A stretch of DNA of 64,000 bases from Chitinophaga rhizosphaerae (GTDB lineage: Bacteria > Bacteroidota > Bacteroidia > Chitinophagales > Chitinophagaceae). The translations under genes and the position numbers were made by a program. Numbering within the stretch: the stretch's first letter is position 1; each line of letters starts with the position of its first letter. The stretch is from NCBI RefSeq assembly GCF_003958645.1, contig NZ_RXLO01000003.1, positions 682,001 to 746,000 of the forward strand, in the 5' to 3' direction. This document shows, piece after piece, positions 1-8,573 of the stretch. The notes under the pieces are model-generated. The model was not told where the DNA came from, did no database searches, and saw nothing but the letters and a program-made list of their open reading frames with translations.

Positions 1-462
1 CTCCTCAAACCCTTCAGCATCCAGGAGCTGCAGGAGGCCCTGCGCAAGTTCCACGAACGCCGGCAAAACCGGCCGGAACCGGGCATGGCGCCGCTGGAAA
101 TGTTTTTGCAGAACATGAAAACCCTCCAGCAAACGAACAAAAAAATAGCACTCCCGACCATCAACGGCCTGGTGTTTATGCCCGTCCAGCAAATCGTCCG
201 CTGCGAATCCACCGGCAACTATACCAAGATCTTCTTCACAGACCGCAAGCAACTCCTCGTTTCCAAACCGCTCAAGGAATTCGAGGAACTGCTCACCGAC
301 GTGGATTTCTTCCGCGTCCATAATTCCCATCTTATCAACCTCCAGCAAATGGACAGCTACATCCAGGGCGAAGGCGGATTTGCGCTCATGAGCGACGGCA
401 CGCAGGTGGAAGTGTCCCGCAGACGCAAAGCGGAGTTCCTGCGCAAGGCCATGCACTTTTAA
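1..462 (+). CDS. LytTR-family response regulator, C-terminal part (5' end outside window)
   Basis: The reading frame is open from base 1, so the gene starts before the window. The first residues (LLKPFSIQELQEAL) are the end of a CheY-like receiver domain, where the conserved Lys-Pro pair lies. After a short linker comes a LytTR DNA-binding domain (from about base 145) with typical features: a VRCESTGNYTKI-like strand, KPLKEFEELL, and FFRVHNSHLINL. Such proteins are phosphorylated by LytS-type kinases and act as transcription factors. The phosphoacceptor Asp and the cognate kinase would lie upstream, outside the window. The family call is firm; the target genes are unknown. Confidence 0.9.
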   Translation, partial: LLKPFSIQELQEALRKFHERRQNRPEPGMAPLEMFLQNMKTLQQTNKKIALPTINGLVFMPVQQIVRCESTGNYTKIFFTDRKQLLVSKPLKEFEELLTDVDFFRVHNSHLINLQQMDSYIQGEGGFALMSDGTQVEVSRRRKAEFLRKAMHF

Positions 463-535
463 GCCGTTTTATCATCCAATTTTCACTTTTCAGCCGCCAG
501 TTATGCGGTTATGGATACCGGATATTAATTCCCGG

Positions 536-566
536 TTGCGGGCGTATGTGCGCGATAGTACTTTTG
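536..566 (+). promoter_or_regulatory. Bacteroidota-type promoter for a short transcript
   Basis: TTG at 536-538, a 20-nt spacer, then TACTTTTG at 559-566 match the Bacteroidota consensus TTG-N17-23-TAnnTTTG exactly. The predicted transcription start is near 573. No long ORF follows; an intrinsic terminator lies about 80 nt further on, so the promoter seems to drive a small RNA. Confidence 0.6.
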
Positions 567-572
567 TACCAG

Positions 573-677
573 CATTCATCATCATGTTTGTTACCAAGCC
601 CCAAAATTAATTTTCTCTGCATTACTAGCGTTTGATTACCCCCAAAGAAAAAAAGCACCGTTCGGCGGTGCTTTTTT
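573..677 (+). ncRNA. Candidate small RNA of about 100 nt
   Basis: The segment is bounded by a consensus promoter (536-566) and a strong intrinsic terminator (651-677), with no conventional gene between. It holds only an 8-codon ORF (584-610, MFVTKPQN). It could be a trans-acting small RNA, an mRNA for a micropeptide, or a decayed gene remnant. No known RNA family was recognised. The boundaries are inferred from the promoter and terminator only. Confidence 0.4.
651..677. terminator. Intrinsic terminator, probably bidirectional
   Basis: GCACCG and CGGTGC form a stem around a 5-nt TTCGG loop, flanked by an A-run on the left and a T-run on the right. It can end the short transcript from 573 and also ispH, which converges from the minus strand. 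Confidence 0.8.
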
Positions 678-715
678 CATGTATCCAATGGTTGTTGGTC
701 AGTAAGGTTGTCTAA

Positions 716-1942
716 TCACGACCATGCCGCGGCGGTTTCGTCGACCAGTTGCTCCAGTCCATAAAATCCCGCCAGCTTGCGGATCACCCCTTCCACGATG
801 GCGTCCGGGCAGGAAGCGCCGCTCGTGAGCAGAAGCGTGACCTTCTCTTTCGAAGGCAGGTAACCGGTGCTGCGGAGCTCTTCGTGGCGGTGGAAATCGT
901 AATGCAACAGTTCGTTTTGCGAGATGAGTTTTTCTTCGGAAGATATGAAGAACGTCGGCAGTTGCGCTTCGCAGAGCTCCACGAGGTGCGAGGTGTTCGA
1001 GCTGTTGTACCCGCCCACCACGATGGCAAGGTCTGCCGGCTCGTTGAGCATACCGGTAACGGCCGTCTGGTTATCGTTGGTAGCGTAGCAAAGCGTGTCG
1101 CGCGTGTCGGCGAAACGCTCGGCGATGCGCGCGTCGGGCAACTGGAAATGTTCCTGGATGGCCTGGCGCACGTAATCGGCGATGGCCTGCGTTTCGGAAG
1201 CCAGCATCGTTGTCTGGTTCACCACGCCTACGCGCTGTAGATGCCGGGTAACGTCGAACCCTTCGCTGTATTGGCCCTTGAACTCTTCATAGAAGTTTTC
1301 CGCCGGAATTTCTTCCCGGATGTAAGCGGCGAGGCGATGCGTCTGCTCCATGTCTTTCACCACGATCGTCGGCGTATGCGAGCGGCTGTGGGAGAACGTG
1401 GCCCGGGTTTCCTCATGCTTCGGCTTCCCGTGCACGATCACCGTGTAGGATTTCTTGCCGATCTGCTCGGCCTTGTTCCACACACGTTCCACGAACGGAC
1501 AGGTAGTATCGTATTTGAGGGGGGCGATGCCGAGGGATTCCAGCCGCGATTCGATCTCCAGCGTGGTGCCGAAAGCGGGGATGATCACGATATCGTCTGA
1601 CCGTAAAGATTCCCAGGCTATGAGCTGCTTGCCGGATGTGTCCATGAGAAACTGGACCCCGCGAGACAGCAGGTCGCTGTTGACCTGGGGATTGTGGATC
1701 ATTTCGCTCAAAAGGAATATCCGCTTCCCTTCATTTTCGTCCACCGTCCGGAAAGCGATCTCGATGGCGTTTTCCACGCCGTAACAAAAACCGAAATGCC
1801 GGGCCAGCAAAATCGTAAGCGGCCCAAATTCCAGCCGGGTAGGCGTAAAGTCTTTCTTCATGCGGTCGTCCTGTTTCCGTTGCTGTTTGATGGCAGAAAT
1901 CAGCGGACTGCGGTAAATGATCGGTACGTTGAATGTTTTCAT
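716..1942 (-). CDS. ispH: 4-hydroxy-3-methylbut-2-enyl diphosphate reductase
   Basis: IspH (LytB) is the last enzyme of the MEP isoprenoid pathway, a [4Fe-4S] enzyme that reduces HMBPP to IPP and DMAPP. The protein has the family's ARHFGFCYGVENAIEIA region with the first cluster Cys, SEMIHNPQVN, DTTCPFVERVWNKAE with the second Cys, and TSGASCPDAIVEGVI with the third. At 408 aa it has the longer form usual in Bacteroidota. The frame is open further upstream to 2014. I chose the Met at 1942 because a TATCTTTG minus-7 box (1957-1964) lies just before it and the MKTFNVPI start resembles related proteins. It appears monocistronic and ends near the terminator at 651-677. Confidence 0.95.
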   Translation of the reverse strand: MKTFNVPIIYRSPLISAIKQQRKQDDRMKKDFTPTRLEFGPLTILLARHFGFCYGVENAIEIAFRTVDENEGKRIFLLSEMIHNPQVNSDLLSRGVQFLMDTSGKQLIAWESLRSDDIVIIPAFGTTLEIESRLESLGIAPLKYDTTCPFVERVWNKAEQIGKKSYTVIVHGKPKHEETRATFSHSRSHTPTIVVKDMEQTHRLAAYIREEIPAENFYEEFKGQYSEGFDVTRHLQRVGVVNQTTMLASETQAIADYVRQAIQEHFQLPDARIAERFADTRDTLCYATNDNQTAVTGMLNEPADLAIVVGGYNSSNTSHLVELCEAQLPTFFISSEEKLISQNELLHYDFHRHEELRSTGYLPSKEKVTLLLTSGASCPDAIVEGVIRKLAGFYGLEQLVDETAAAWS

Positions 1943-1956
1943 GGCTTGACGATAGG

Positions 1957-1964
1957 CAAAGATA
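1957..1964 (-). promoter_or_regulatory. minus-7 box of ispH
   Basis: TATCTTTG on the minus strand matches TAnnTTTG and places the transcription start about 8 nt before the Met at 1942. No clear TTG minus-33 element was found at the expected distance. The box decides the ispH start, because the longer frame to 2014 begins upstream of it. Confidence 0.5.
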
Positions 1965-2131
1965 GGCATTTCGCCGCTGGATTTCCGGATCATGACCTGA
2001 CGGTCGACAGACAATTCCCGCCCCGCCGCTGCCGTTTTTTCTCCCTTTGCCGTCTTTTATCGGCCAATGCTATGATCCGGCGGACCCGGGGCGTATATTG
2101 TAACCACTTTTTATTGTTACTGAACATTTGT

Positions 2132-3421
2132 ATGATGATAAACTTTCGCAGCCTCGTGGTCTTACCGCTGGCAGGGCTCCTGCACCTGCACGCCGCCGCC
2201 GGCCCCGTGCCGGTAGCCGATACTTCGGAAGTCACGCTTTCCGGCAGCGGCTATATTTACCCGGCCGGTAACCGCGGTGCCGGCCGCATCGGGCGGAACG
2301 GGCTCACGGGTTGGAAGAGCGCCGACGCATATGTCAAAGCCTTTTTCGTGGCAGACAAAACGGGGGAATTGAACATCGCACTGAAGTTGGAAGCCGCCCG
2401 TCCCGTAAAACTCAACATCAGCTTCGGTGGAAAAACGAAAACGGTGAACTGCACGCCCACGTCCGGCGTCGCTATCATCCCCGCCGCCACTTTCCGGGTC
2501 ACGAAAACCGGTTACCAGGAAGTGACCATCGCCGCGGCCGACAAATCCGCCTCCAACCTGCCCGCCATCCGCTCCATCCTCCTTTCCGGCGAAGCCGCCT
2601 CCGCCATCCGCGCCAATAACAGCCAGTATCGCGGCGCACCGGCCACGCACCTCGCGTACCCGGTGCCGAAAGACACGCTCGTGGAATGGTTCTATAATGA
2701 AATCTCCGTGCCCGAAAACGCCCAGCCCCTTTATGCATATTATATGGTCAACGGTTGGAACGGCGGCTACTTCGGTATCCAGATCAATTCGCCCACCGAG
2801 CGCCGCGTGCTGTTCTCGGTCTGGAGCGCGTTCCATACAGACGATCCCAAACAGGTCCCGGAAGATTACCGCGTGAAGCTCCTGAAAAAAGGCGCCGATG
2901 TGGTCATCAACGATTTCGGGAACGAAGGGTCCGGCGGACAGAGCTTCTGGCGCTTCCCCTGGAAAGCCGAAACCACGTATAAACTCCTGCTGCACGCCAA
3001 ACCCTCGGGCGACAATACCATCTATTCCGCCTGGTTCTTCGACCCGGCCACGGGTAAATGGAAGTTCATGGCTACCTGGGACAAACCCAAATCCGGCGGC
3101 AAATACCTCAGCGGTCTATATTCCTTCGTGGAAAACTTCGGCGCCAACGGCAACGATCTTTTCAGGGCCCGATATGGCAACCAATGGGTGCGCACGGCCG
3201 GCGGCAACTGGCTGGAACTGACGCAGTCCCGCTTTTCCACCACGGCCGATCCCGAAAAGCACCCGCGCTTCGACATCGGCGCCGGCCTTGAAAACGGCTG
3301 GTTCTACATGTTCTCCGGCGGTTTCCACGAACTCGGCACCACGCGAAAGGGCGAGGTGCTCACGCGCCCGGCTACGGGCCGCGCGCCGCAGATCGACCTG
3401 GAGCGGTTGCCTGCAGAATAA
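2132..3421 (+). CDS. Secreted DUF3472 domain protein
   Basis: The 429-aa protein begins with an N-terminal signal peptide (MMINFRSLVVLPLAGLLHLHAAAGP). A beta-rich region of about 120 residues follows (DUF5077-like), then a DUF3472 domain with VEWFYNEISVPENAQP, YYMVNGWNGGYFGIQ and RVLFSVWSAF. Such proteins are periplasmic or exported and often sit near polysaccharide-degrading genes, but the biochemical role is unknown. The open frame extends upstream to 1694, but that part overlaps ispH antisense. The ATG at 2132 (or 2135) directly precedes the signal peptide and is the likely start. Confidence 0.85.
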   Translation: MMINFRSLVVLPLAGLLHLHAAAGPVPVADTSEVTLSGSGYIYPAGNRGAGRIGRNGLTGWKSADAYVKAFFVADKTGELNIALKLEAARPVKLNISFGGKTKTVNCTPTSGVAIIPAATFRVTKTGYQEVTIAAADKSASNLPAIRSILLSGEAASAIRANNSQYRGAPATHLAYPVPKDTLVEWFYNEISVPENAQPLYAYYMVNGWNGGYFGIQINSPTERRVLFSVWSAFHTDDPKQVPEDYRVKLLKKGADVVINDFGNEGSGGQSFWRFPWKAETTYKLLLHAKPSGDNTIYSAWFFDPATGKWKFMATWDKPKSGGKYLSGLYSFVENFGANGNDLFRARYGNQWVRTAGGNWLELTQSRFSTTADPEKHPRFDIGAGLENGWFYMFSGGFHELGTTRKGEVLTRPATGRAPQIDLERLPAE

Positions 3422-3461
3422 GTTTTGGATTTTACGTTTACTGATAAATGATCTGAACAAG

Positions 3462-3488
3462 GGTCCCGGTTCTCCGGGGCCTTTTTTA
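3462..3488 (+). terminator. Intrinsic terminator after the DUF3472 gene
   Basis: GGTCCCGG and CCGGGGCC (one G-T pair) form a stem with a 4-nt loop, followed by TTTTTT. It lies between the converging DUF3472 and histidine kinase genes. Confidence 0.8.
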
Positions 3489-5177
3489 TTAAACGCAGCG
3501 CCCCAGGGCTTCCTGTAGCATCCCGAAGCTGATGGGCTTCTGGAGGAAGGCGGTGGCGCCCGCTTCCATGAGGAGCCGGCGGGTAGATGGATAGGCGTCT
3601 GCCGTAGCCATGATCACCGGGATATGCTTGAGGCTCGCTTCCTTGCGGACTTTCACCAGCACTTCTTTCCCGTCCATCACCGGCATATGGTAATCGAGGA
3701 TGATGACGTCGGGGCTGGTATGTTCCGCCTGGCGGTAGGCTTCTTCGCCATTCACGGCCATCGACACGCGGCAGCCCATCCGGCGGAGGAACTGGGCGAG
3801 CAGCAGGTTGTTCATATCGTTATCGTCTGCGATGAGCACATGCAGGTTGAGCGGCGCGCCGTTGCTGCCGGCGTCGGGCACGAGGTTGGGGCTGGGCCCG
3901 GGTGCTGCGGGAACGAGCGGGAGCGAAACGATGAAAGTGGTCCGTTCGCCCGGTTGGTTTTCCACATCGATCCGTCCGCCCATGGAAAGGGTTTTGGCGC
4001 GGGTGATAAAAAGCCCGAGGCCGGTGCCTTCCACCGCCAGGTTGCCTTCGGTGACGAACGGTTCGAAAACATGTTCGAGCTGGTCGTCCGGAATGCCGCG
4101 CCCCGCGTTGCTAACGCGGATTTCCCAGCGGTTGTCTGCCGTTGCCCGCACAAATACCGTCACGATGCTGTTGCGGTCGGCGAACTGGATGGCGTGGGAG
4201 AGGAGATTGCTGGTGATCACGTGCATTTTGGCCGGATCGGCGGATATGAACGGCGGCATGCCTTCCATGTCGAAATCCAGCGAAACGCTGCTGTACTGCG
4301 CTACTGCACCGTGCAGTTCCACGATCTGGGAAAAGAAGGAATGCGGCGCAACGGGAACGGCTTTCAGCTCGTCGTGCCGCCCGGATTCCTTCCTGGCCAG
4401 TTGCAAAACGTTGCCGAGGATACTATCGGCGTTGTTGCCGGCTGCCAGGAGGTGGTCGGTAAGCGCGGAGATGCGGCGTGCGTCGGGTTTGTAGGTCAGT
4501 TCTCTTTTGATGAGCTGCCCTGCGAGCATTACGGCGTTGAGCGGTGTACGGAGCTCGTGGGTGACCTGGTAGAGGAATATCCTGCGGAAGTCGCTGCTGC
4601 GCACGTAATGCCGGCCGGTGAGCACGATCAGCAGCAGCATGCCGGCCATGGAGCACCAGCGGAAGATGAAGGCGGTTTGACTGTCGAGATATATGAATTG
4701 TCCGATATGGAAGTAATGCCCGGCTTCGAGGGCTACCAGTACGGTGAGCGCGGTGAGGAGGCAGAACCTGCGGATGCGGGATTTGTTGAAAATGAGGAAA
4801 GTGACGGCGATGAGGAACACGACCATGAGCTGCAGCAGAAGCACGTCTCCCAAAGCGAGGCCGAAGTATAAAACGGCGGCGCACTGGTTGAGGAAGGTAA
4901 CGAGGGCGGCGGCGGTGTGTTTGTTCCGGTAGTTTAAATACAGGGCTGAAGCGGCGATGATGCATTCCGCGAGTGCAGGAAATATGATATAGGGGTTGCC
5001 GGTCAGCAAATAAAAGATCGGGCCGATGAGCAGTACCAGCGAGCTAAGTGCGATGCTGAGACTGTTGACGAGGACTACGCTCTGGATGGCGGATTCCTCA
5101 TGCAGCCCTTTGGTCCCCGTTTTGATGACGGAAGTAATCTTTTTGCCGGCCCAACGGACAATGGTCTGGACGGACAT
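3489..5177 (-). CDS. Membrane hybrid histidine kinase/response regulator
   Basis: The 562-aa protein has about six N-terminal membrane helices (residues 30-190) with no large periplasmic sensor domain. A HisKA domain follows, with the phosphoacceptor at H207 (HELRTPLNAV). The HATPase domain shows N324, an NAGRGIPDD G1 box and GTGLGLF (384-390). A C-terminal receiver domain starts near 445, with acidic residues DDND and the phosphoacceptor D495 (ILDYHMPVMDG). It probably senses a membrane or intracellular signal and passes phosphate to its own receiver. No output domain or partner phosphotransfer protein is adjacent. It lies 81 nt downstream of the rhomboid gene on the same strand, so the two may be co-transcribed. 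Confidence 0.92.
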   Translation of the reverse strand: MSVQTIVRWAGKKITSVIKTGTKGLHEESAIQSVVLVNSLSIALSSLVLLIGPIFYLLTGNPYIIFPALAECIIAASALYLNYRNKHTAAALVTFLNQCAAVLYFGLALGDVLLLQLMVVFLIAVTFLIFNKSRIRRFCLLTALTVLVALEAGHYFHIGQFIYLDSQTAFIFRWCSMAGMLLLIVLTGRHYVRSSDFRRIFLYQVTHELRTPLNAVMLAGQLIKRELTYKPDARRISALTDHLLAAGNNADSILGNVLQLARKESGRHDELKAVPVAPHSFFSQIVELHGAVAQYSSVSLDFDMEGMPPFISADPAKMHVITSNLLSHAIQFADRNSIVTVFVRATADNRWEIRVSNAGRGIPDDQLEHVFEPFVTEGNLAVEGTGLGLFITRAKTLSMGGRIDVENQPGERTTFIVSLPLVPAAPGPSPNLVPDAGSNGAPLNLHVLIADDNDMNNLLLAQFLRRMGCRVSMAVNGEEAYRQAEHTSPDVIILDYHMPVMDGKEVLVKVRKEASLKHIPVIMATADAYPSTRRLLMEAGATAFLQKPISFGMLQEALGRCV

Positions 5178-5258
5178 GGGACACGGGATTTTACCCGCTC
5201 AATGTACGTATCTCCACGGATGGGCCGGTTAACCGGATGTTAAGGGGGTTGTTAACGG

Positions 5259-6152
5259 TTACTTTTCGTCGCTGTATTGGCGGAGCCACTGTTTTTCTTC
5301 GGAAGTGAGGCTGTTGTAGCCTTTTTCGGAGATTTTATCGAGCAGCTGGTCGAGTTTGGAGGCATGGGAGGCGTCTGTCGCGTTGCGGACCACGCGCAGG
5401 GGCGATTTTTTGGGTTTAAAGGTGCGGGTGGTTTTGTTCCGGGTGAAGAGGCCGTTAATGCCGTCGAAGAGCCGCATGAGCGGGGCGCAAAGGTCGGTGC
5501 CGGACGATTTGAGGATGCGGACGTACGCGAACCCGAAGAGCGCGCCGCCGAAGTGGGCGAGGATGCCGCCTACGTTGCCGTCGGGGATGGAGATCAGGTT
5601 GAGGACGAGCACGGCTATGGCGAGCCATTTCAGCCGGACATGCGCCACGAGGATGCTGATCTCCAGGTTGGGCATGAGGGTGGCGCTGGCGATGAGGAAG
5701 GCCATGGAAGCGGCGGAGGCGCCAAGGAGGGGGCCGCCCAGATAAGGTGTGGCGGGAAGTAGGTAATAGAACAGGATGTAGAGCCCTGCGCCGAAAAGCC
5801 CTGCCATCAGGTATAAAGGCAGCACGCGGCGGTTCCCCAGCTCGGTACGGAAGAAATTGCCGAACCAGAAGAAAGTCAACATGTTAAAGAGGATATGCAG
5901 AACCTGGACGTGGAAGAACATGTATGTAACCAGGCCCCAGGGCTTATACAGCAGAACGTTGTCTACATGCAGCACGAGATTGTCTACCAGGAATGCCCAG
6001 GCTTCGGCCGCGAAAGGAAGGCGCAGGGTGCCGAGGAGCCGCAGGATGCCCACGATCAGGAACACGGCTATGTTAATGATCATCAGATGGTTAACCGTAT
6101 TGTCCTGCCTGAGCCAGTATTTAATGTCCGCTTTGAATGTAGTTCCGTTCAT
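5259..6152 (-). CDS. Rhomboid-family intramembrane serine protease
   Basis: This 297-aa protein has about six to seven membrane helices and a soluble C-terminal tail. The expected catalytic dyad is present: S146 in LGASAASM (a variant of GASG) and H200 in AHFGGALFG. The upstream HILFNMLTFFWFG motif (H86, N90) is also typical. Rhomboids cleave membrane proteins within or near the bilayer; the substrate cannot be predicted here. The second Gly of the usual GASG motif is Ala, which is a mild deviation. It is upstream of, and possibly co-transcribed with, the hybrid kinase. Confidence 0.9.
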   Translation of the reverse strand: MNGTTFKADIKYWLRQDNTVNHLMIINIAVFLIVGILRLLGTLRLPFAAEAWAFLVDNLVLHVDNVLLYKPWGLVTYMFFHVQVLHILFNMLTFFWFGNFFRTELGNRRVLPLYLMAGLFGAGLYILFYYLLPATPYLGGPLLGASAASMAFLIASATLMPNLEISILVAHVRLKWLAIAVLVLNLISIPDGNVGGILAHFGGALFGFAYVRILKSSGTDLCAPLMRLFDGINGLFTRNKTTRTFKPKKSPLRVVRNATDASHASKLDQLLDKISEKGYNSLTSEEKQWLRQYSDEK

Positions 6153-6286
6153 ACCGGAAAATTAAGGAAAAAAAATGCTCGCCGGCCTTTCCCACGGCCA
6201 ATTTTCCAATTTCGGGCAGAAAACGGATAATCGGGATGGAAATACATAAACGCTTCATTATCAGTAACACTTTTTACCAAATAAAG

Positions 6287-6317
6287 TTGTCTCCGCCGGA
6301 GATTTGTCGTATCTTTG
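6287..6317 (+). promoter_or_regulatory. Promoter of rpsA
   Basis: TTG at 6287-6289, a 20-nt spacer and TATCTTTG at 6310-6317 fit the Bacteroidota consensus. The start of transcription would be near 6324, which excludes the ATG at 6236 as the rpsA start and points to the TTG codon at 6338. Confidence 0.75.
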
Positions 6318-6337
6318 CCCCCTTAAAACTTTATATT

Positions 6338-8236
6338 TTGGAAGAAAACAACATTATTAACGAACAAAACGCTGAACAACAGGCTCCTGTGGCTACGGCC
6401 GCGGCAGAAACAGCGACAAAAAATGCTCCTGTTGCAGAGACCGCTCACGATGATTTCGACTGGAGCGTGGACAAACGTAACGTAACTTCTTATTCCGCTG
6501 AAGAAAAAGCGAAATACGACGCTACTTACGACAGTACCTTCAAAGTGTTCGATGAGAACAGCCTCCTGATGGGTACGATCGTTGGTCTGACGAAGACCGA
6601 CGTGGTGATCAACATCGGCTTCAAATCCGACGGCCTGATCTCCTTCAACGAATTCCGCGACCTGCCCGGCCTCAAAATCGGCGACGAAGTGGAAGTACTG
6701 GTAGTTGAGAAAGAAGACCGCGACGGCAACCTGCACCTGAGCCGCAAACAGGCTCGTATGCAACGTGCATGGGAGCGCATCGTGGAAGTTTACAAAACCG
6801 GCGAAGTGGTTACCGGTACCGTTACCAGCAAAACCAAAGGCGGCCTGATCGTGGACGTTTACGGTATGGAAACGTTCCTGCCTGGTTCACAGATCGACGT
6901 GAAACCCGTTACCGATTACGACCAGTTCGTGGGCAAAACCATGGAATTCAAGGTGGTAAAAGTGAACGAGGCTATCCGCAACGCAGTAGTATCCCACAAA
7001 GCGCTCATCGAATCCGATATCGAGCAGCAGCGTGTGGATATCATCAGCAAACTGGAGAAAGGCCAGGTGCTGGAAGGTACCATCAAGAATATCACCGACT
7101 TCGGTGCGTTCATCGACCTGGGCGGTCTGGACGGCTTGCTGTATATCACCGATATCAGCTGGGGCCGCATCAGCCATCCGAGCGAAGTACTGCAGATGGA
7201 CCAGAAGATCAACGTGGTTGTTCTCGACTTCGACGACGAGAAGAAACGTATCTCCCTGGGTTACAAACAACTGACCCCCCATCCTTGGGATACCCTGCCC
7301 GCTACCATCTCCGAAGGAGCGAAAGTAAAAGGCAAGGTAGTGAACATCGAAGATTACGGCGCGTTCCTGGAAATCCTCCCCGGTGTGGAAGGCCTGGTGC
7401 ACGTATCCGAGATCTCCTGGGCGTCTACCCCCATCAACGCGAAAGAATTCTTCAAATTGGGCGAAGAATACGAAGCAGTGGTGGTTACCCTCAGCAAAGA
7501 CGAGCGTAAAATGTCGCTGTCTATCAAACAACTGACCGAAGATCCCTGGTCTACCATCGAAACCAAATTCCCGCTCGACAGCCGTCACAAAGGCATCGTG
7601 AAAAACATCACTCCTTATGGCGTGTTCGTTGAACTGGAAACCGGCATCGGCGGTATGATCCACATCTCCGACCTCAGCTGGATCAAACGCTTCAACCACC
7701 CCTCCGAGTACACGAAAGTGGGCAGCGAGATCGAAGTAGTGATCCTCGGTATCGACAAAGACAACCGCAAGCTCTCCCTCGGTCACAAACAGATCGAAGA
7801 AGATCCCTGGAACACCTTCGAAACTATCTTCCCCATCGGTTCCATCCATGAAGGTACCGTTGTGAAGAAAGACGACAAAGGCGCTACCGTGCAGCTGCAA
7901 TACGGCCTGGAAGCTTACGCTCCCGCCCGTCACCTGCGCACCGAAGATGAAAAACCGATCGCTGTTGAAGACGTGAAAGAATTCCAGATCATCGAATTCG
8001 ATCGCAACGAAAAACGCATCCTGGTTTCTCATACCAAGGTTTGGGAACAAGCGAAAGCCGACGAAAAAGATGCTGTCATCAAAGAAAAACGTGCTGACGC
8101 CGAGAAAACCCGCAAGACTGTGAAAAACATCCAGTCCAAGGTAGAAAAAGCCACCCTGGGCGACCTGGGCGCGCTGGCCGAACTCAGAGAAAAACTGAAA
8201 CAATCCGAAGGCGGCGAAGAAAAGAAAGCCGAGTAG
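6338..8236 (+). CDS. rpsA: 30S ribosomal protein S1
   Basis: S1 binds mRNA and helps load it on the small subunit. The protein has six S1/OB repeats, starting roughly at MGTIVGL, GEVVTGTVT, GQVLEGTIK, GAKVKGKVV, RHKGIVKNI and GSIHEGTVV. It carries an acidic, Ala/Glu-rich N-terminal extension and a charged C-terminal tail. The frame is open to an ATG at 6236, but the promoter ends at 6317. The first plausible initiator after the transcription start is TTG at 6338 (followed by EENNIINEQ), giving 632 aa. Codon use is that of a highly expressed gene. A terminator follows at 8261. Confidence 0.95.
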   Translation: MEENNIINEQNAEQQAPVATAAAETATKNAPVAETAHDDFDWSVDKRNVTSYSAEEKAKYDATYDSTFKVFDENSLLMGTIVGLTKTDVVINIGFKSDGLISFNEFRDLPGLKIGDEVEVLVVEKEDRDGNLHLSRKQARMQRAWERIVEVYKTGEVVTGTVTSKTKGGLIVDVYGMETFLPGSQIDVKPVTDYDQFVGKTMEFKVVKVNEAIRNAVVSHKALIESDIEQQRVDIISKLEKGQVLEGTIKNITDFGAFIDLGGLDGLLYITDISWGRISHPSEVLQMDQKINVVVLDFDDEKKRISLGYKQLTPHPWDTLPATISEGAKVKGKVVNIEDYGAFLEILPGVEGLVHVSEISWASTPINAKEFFKLGEEYEAVVVTLSKDERKMSLSIKQLTEDPWSTIETKFPLDSRHKGIVKNITPYGVFVELETGIGGMIHISDLSWIKRFNHPSEYTKVGSEIEVVILGIDKDNRKLSLGHKQIEEDPWNTFETIFPIGSIHEGTVVKKDDKGATVQLQYGLEAYAPARHLRTEDEKPIAVEDVKEFQIIEFDRNEKRILVSHTKVWEQAKADEKDAVIKEKRADAEKTRKTVKNIQSKVEKATLGDLGALAELREKLKQSEGGEEKKAE

Positions 8237-8260
8237 TAGTATTGTTTTCGTAAAATAAAG

Positions 8261-8294
8261 ATCCCTTCCCGGTCAAACGGGGAGGGATTTTTTT
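8261..8294 (+). terminator. Intrinsic terminator of rpsA
   Basis: ATCCCTTCCC pairs with GGGGAGGGAT around a short loop and is followed by a run of seven T. The remaining 280 nt up to the susC-like gene hold no ORF I can support. Confidence 0.85.
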
Positions 8295-8538
8295 ATGCCT
8301 CCAACCGGCGATGAACATTTGTATCGGTAATACGGAAAACCCTACCTGCTTTTAGGTAACACCCAAGTCCCCCAAACCGGTATTTTTTTCACGCCACTGT
8401 ATCCCGCATCATTGCACTAATCACGGACAGTAATTTTTGGTTCGGGCTGAAACGCTTTGCTATCCGGCGTTATGCCACATCTATATCCCCTATAACCAAA
8501 ATTTATTAGGTTTTTCTTAACACATCCAATACCTTCGC

Positions 8539-8568
8539 ACCCTATAAAGTCTATATAATTAATAGGGT
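8539..8568 (+). repeat. Inverted repeat just upstream of the SusC-like start
   Basis: ACCCTAT (8539-8545) and ATAGGGT (8562-8568) are a perfect 7-bp inverted repeat with a 16-nt AT-rich loop, ending 5 nt before the ATG at 8574. It could be an operator or an RNA hairpin affecting translation initiation. No function is proven. Confidence 0.35.
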
Positions 8569-8573
8569 AAACC

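Noticed and set aside
1694..2131. Extension of the DUF3472 protein to an upstream ATG
   Set aside because: It would overlap ispH in antisense and place a long tail before a clear signal peptide at 2132.
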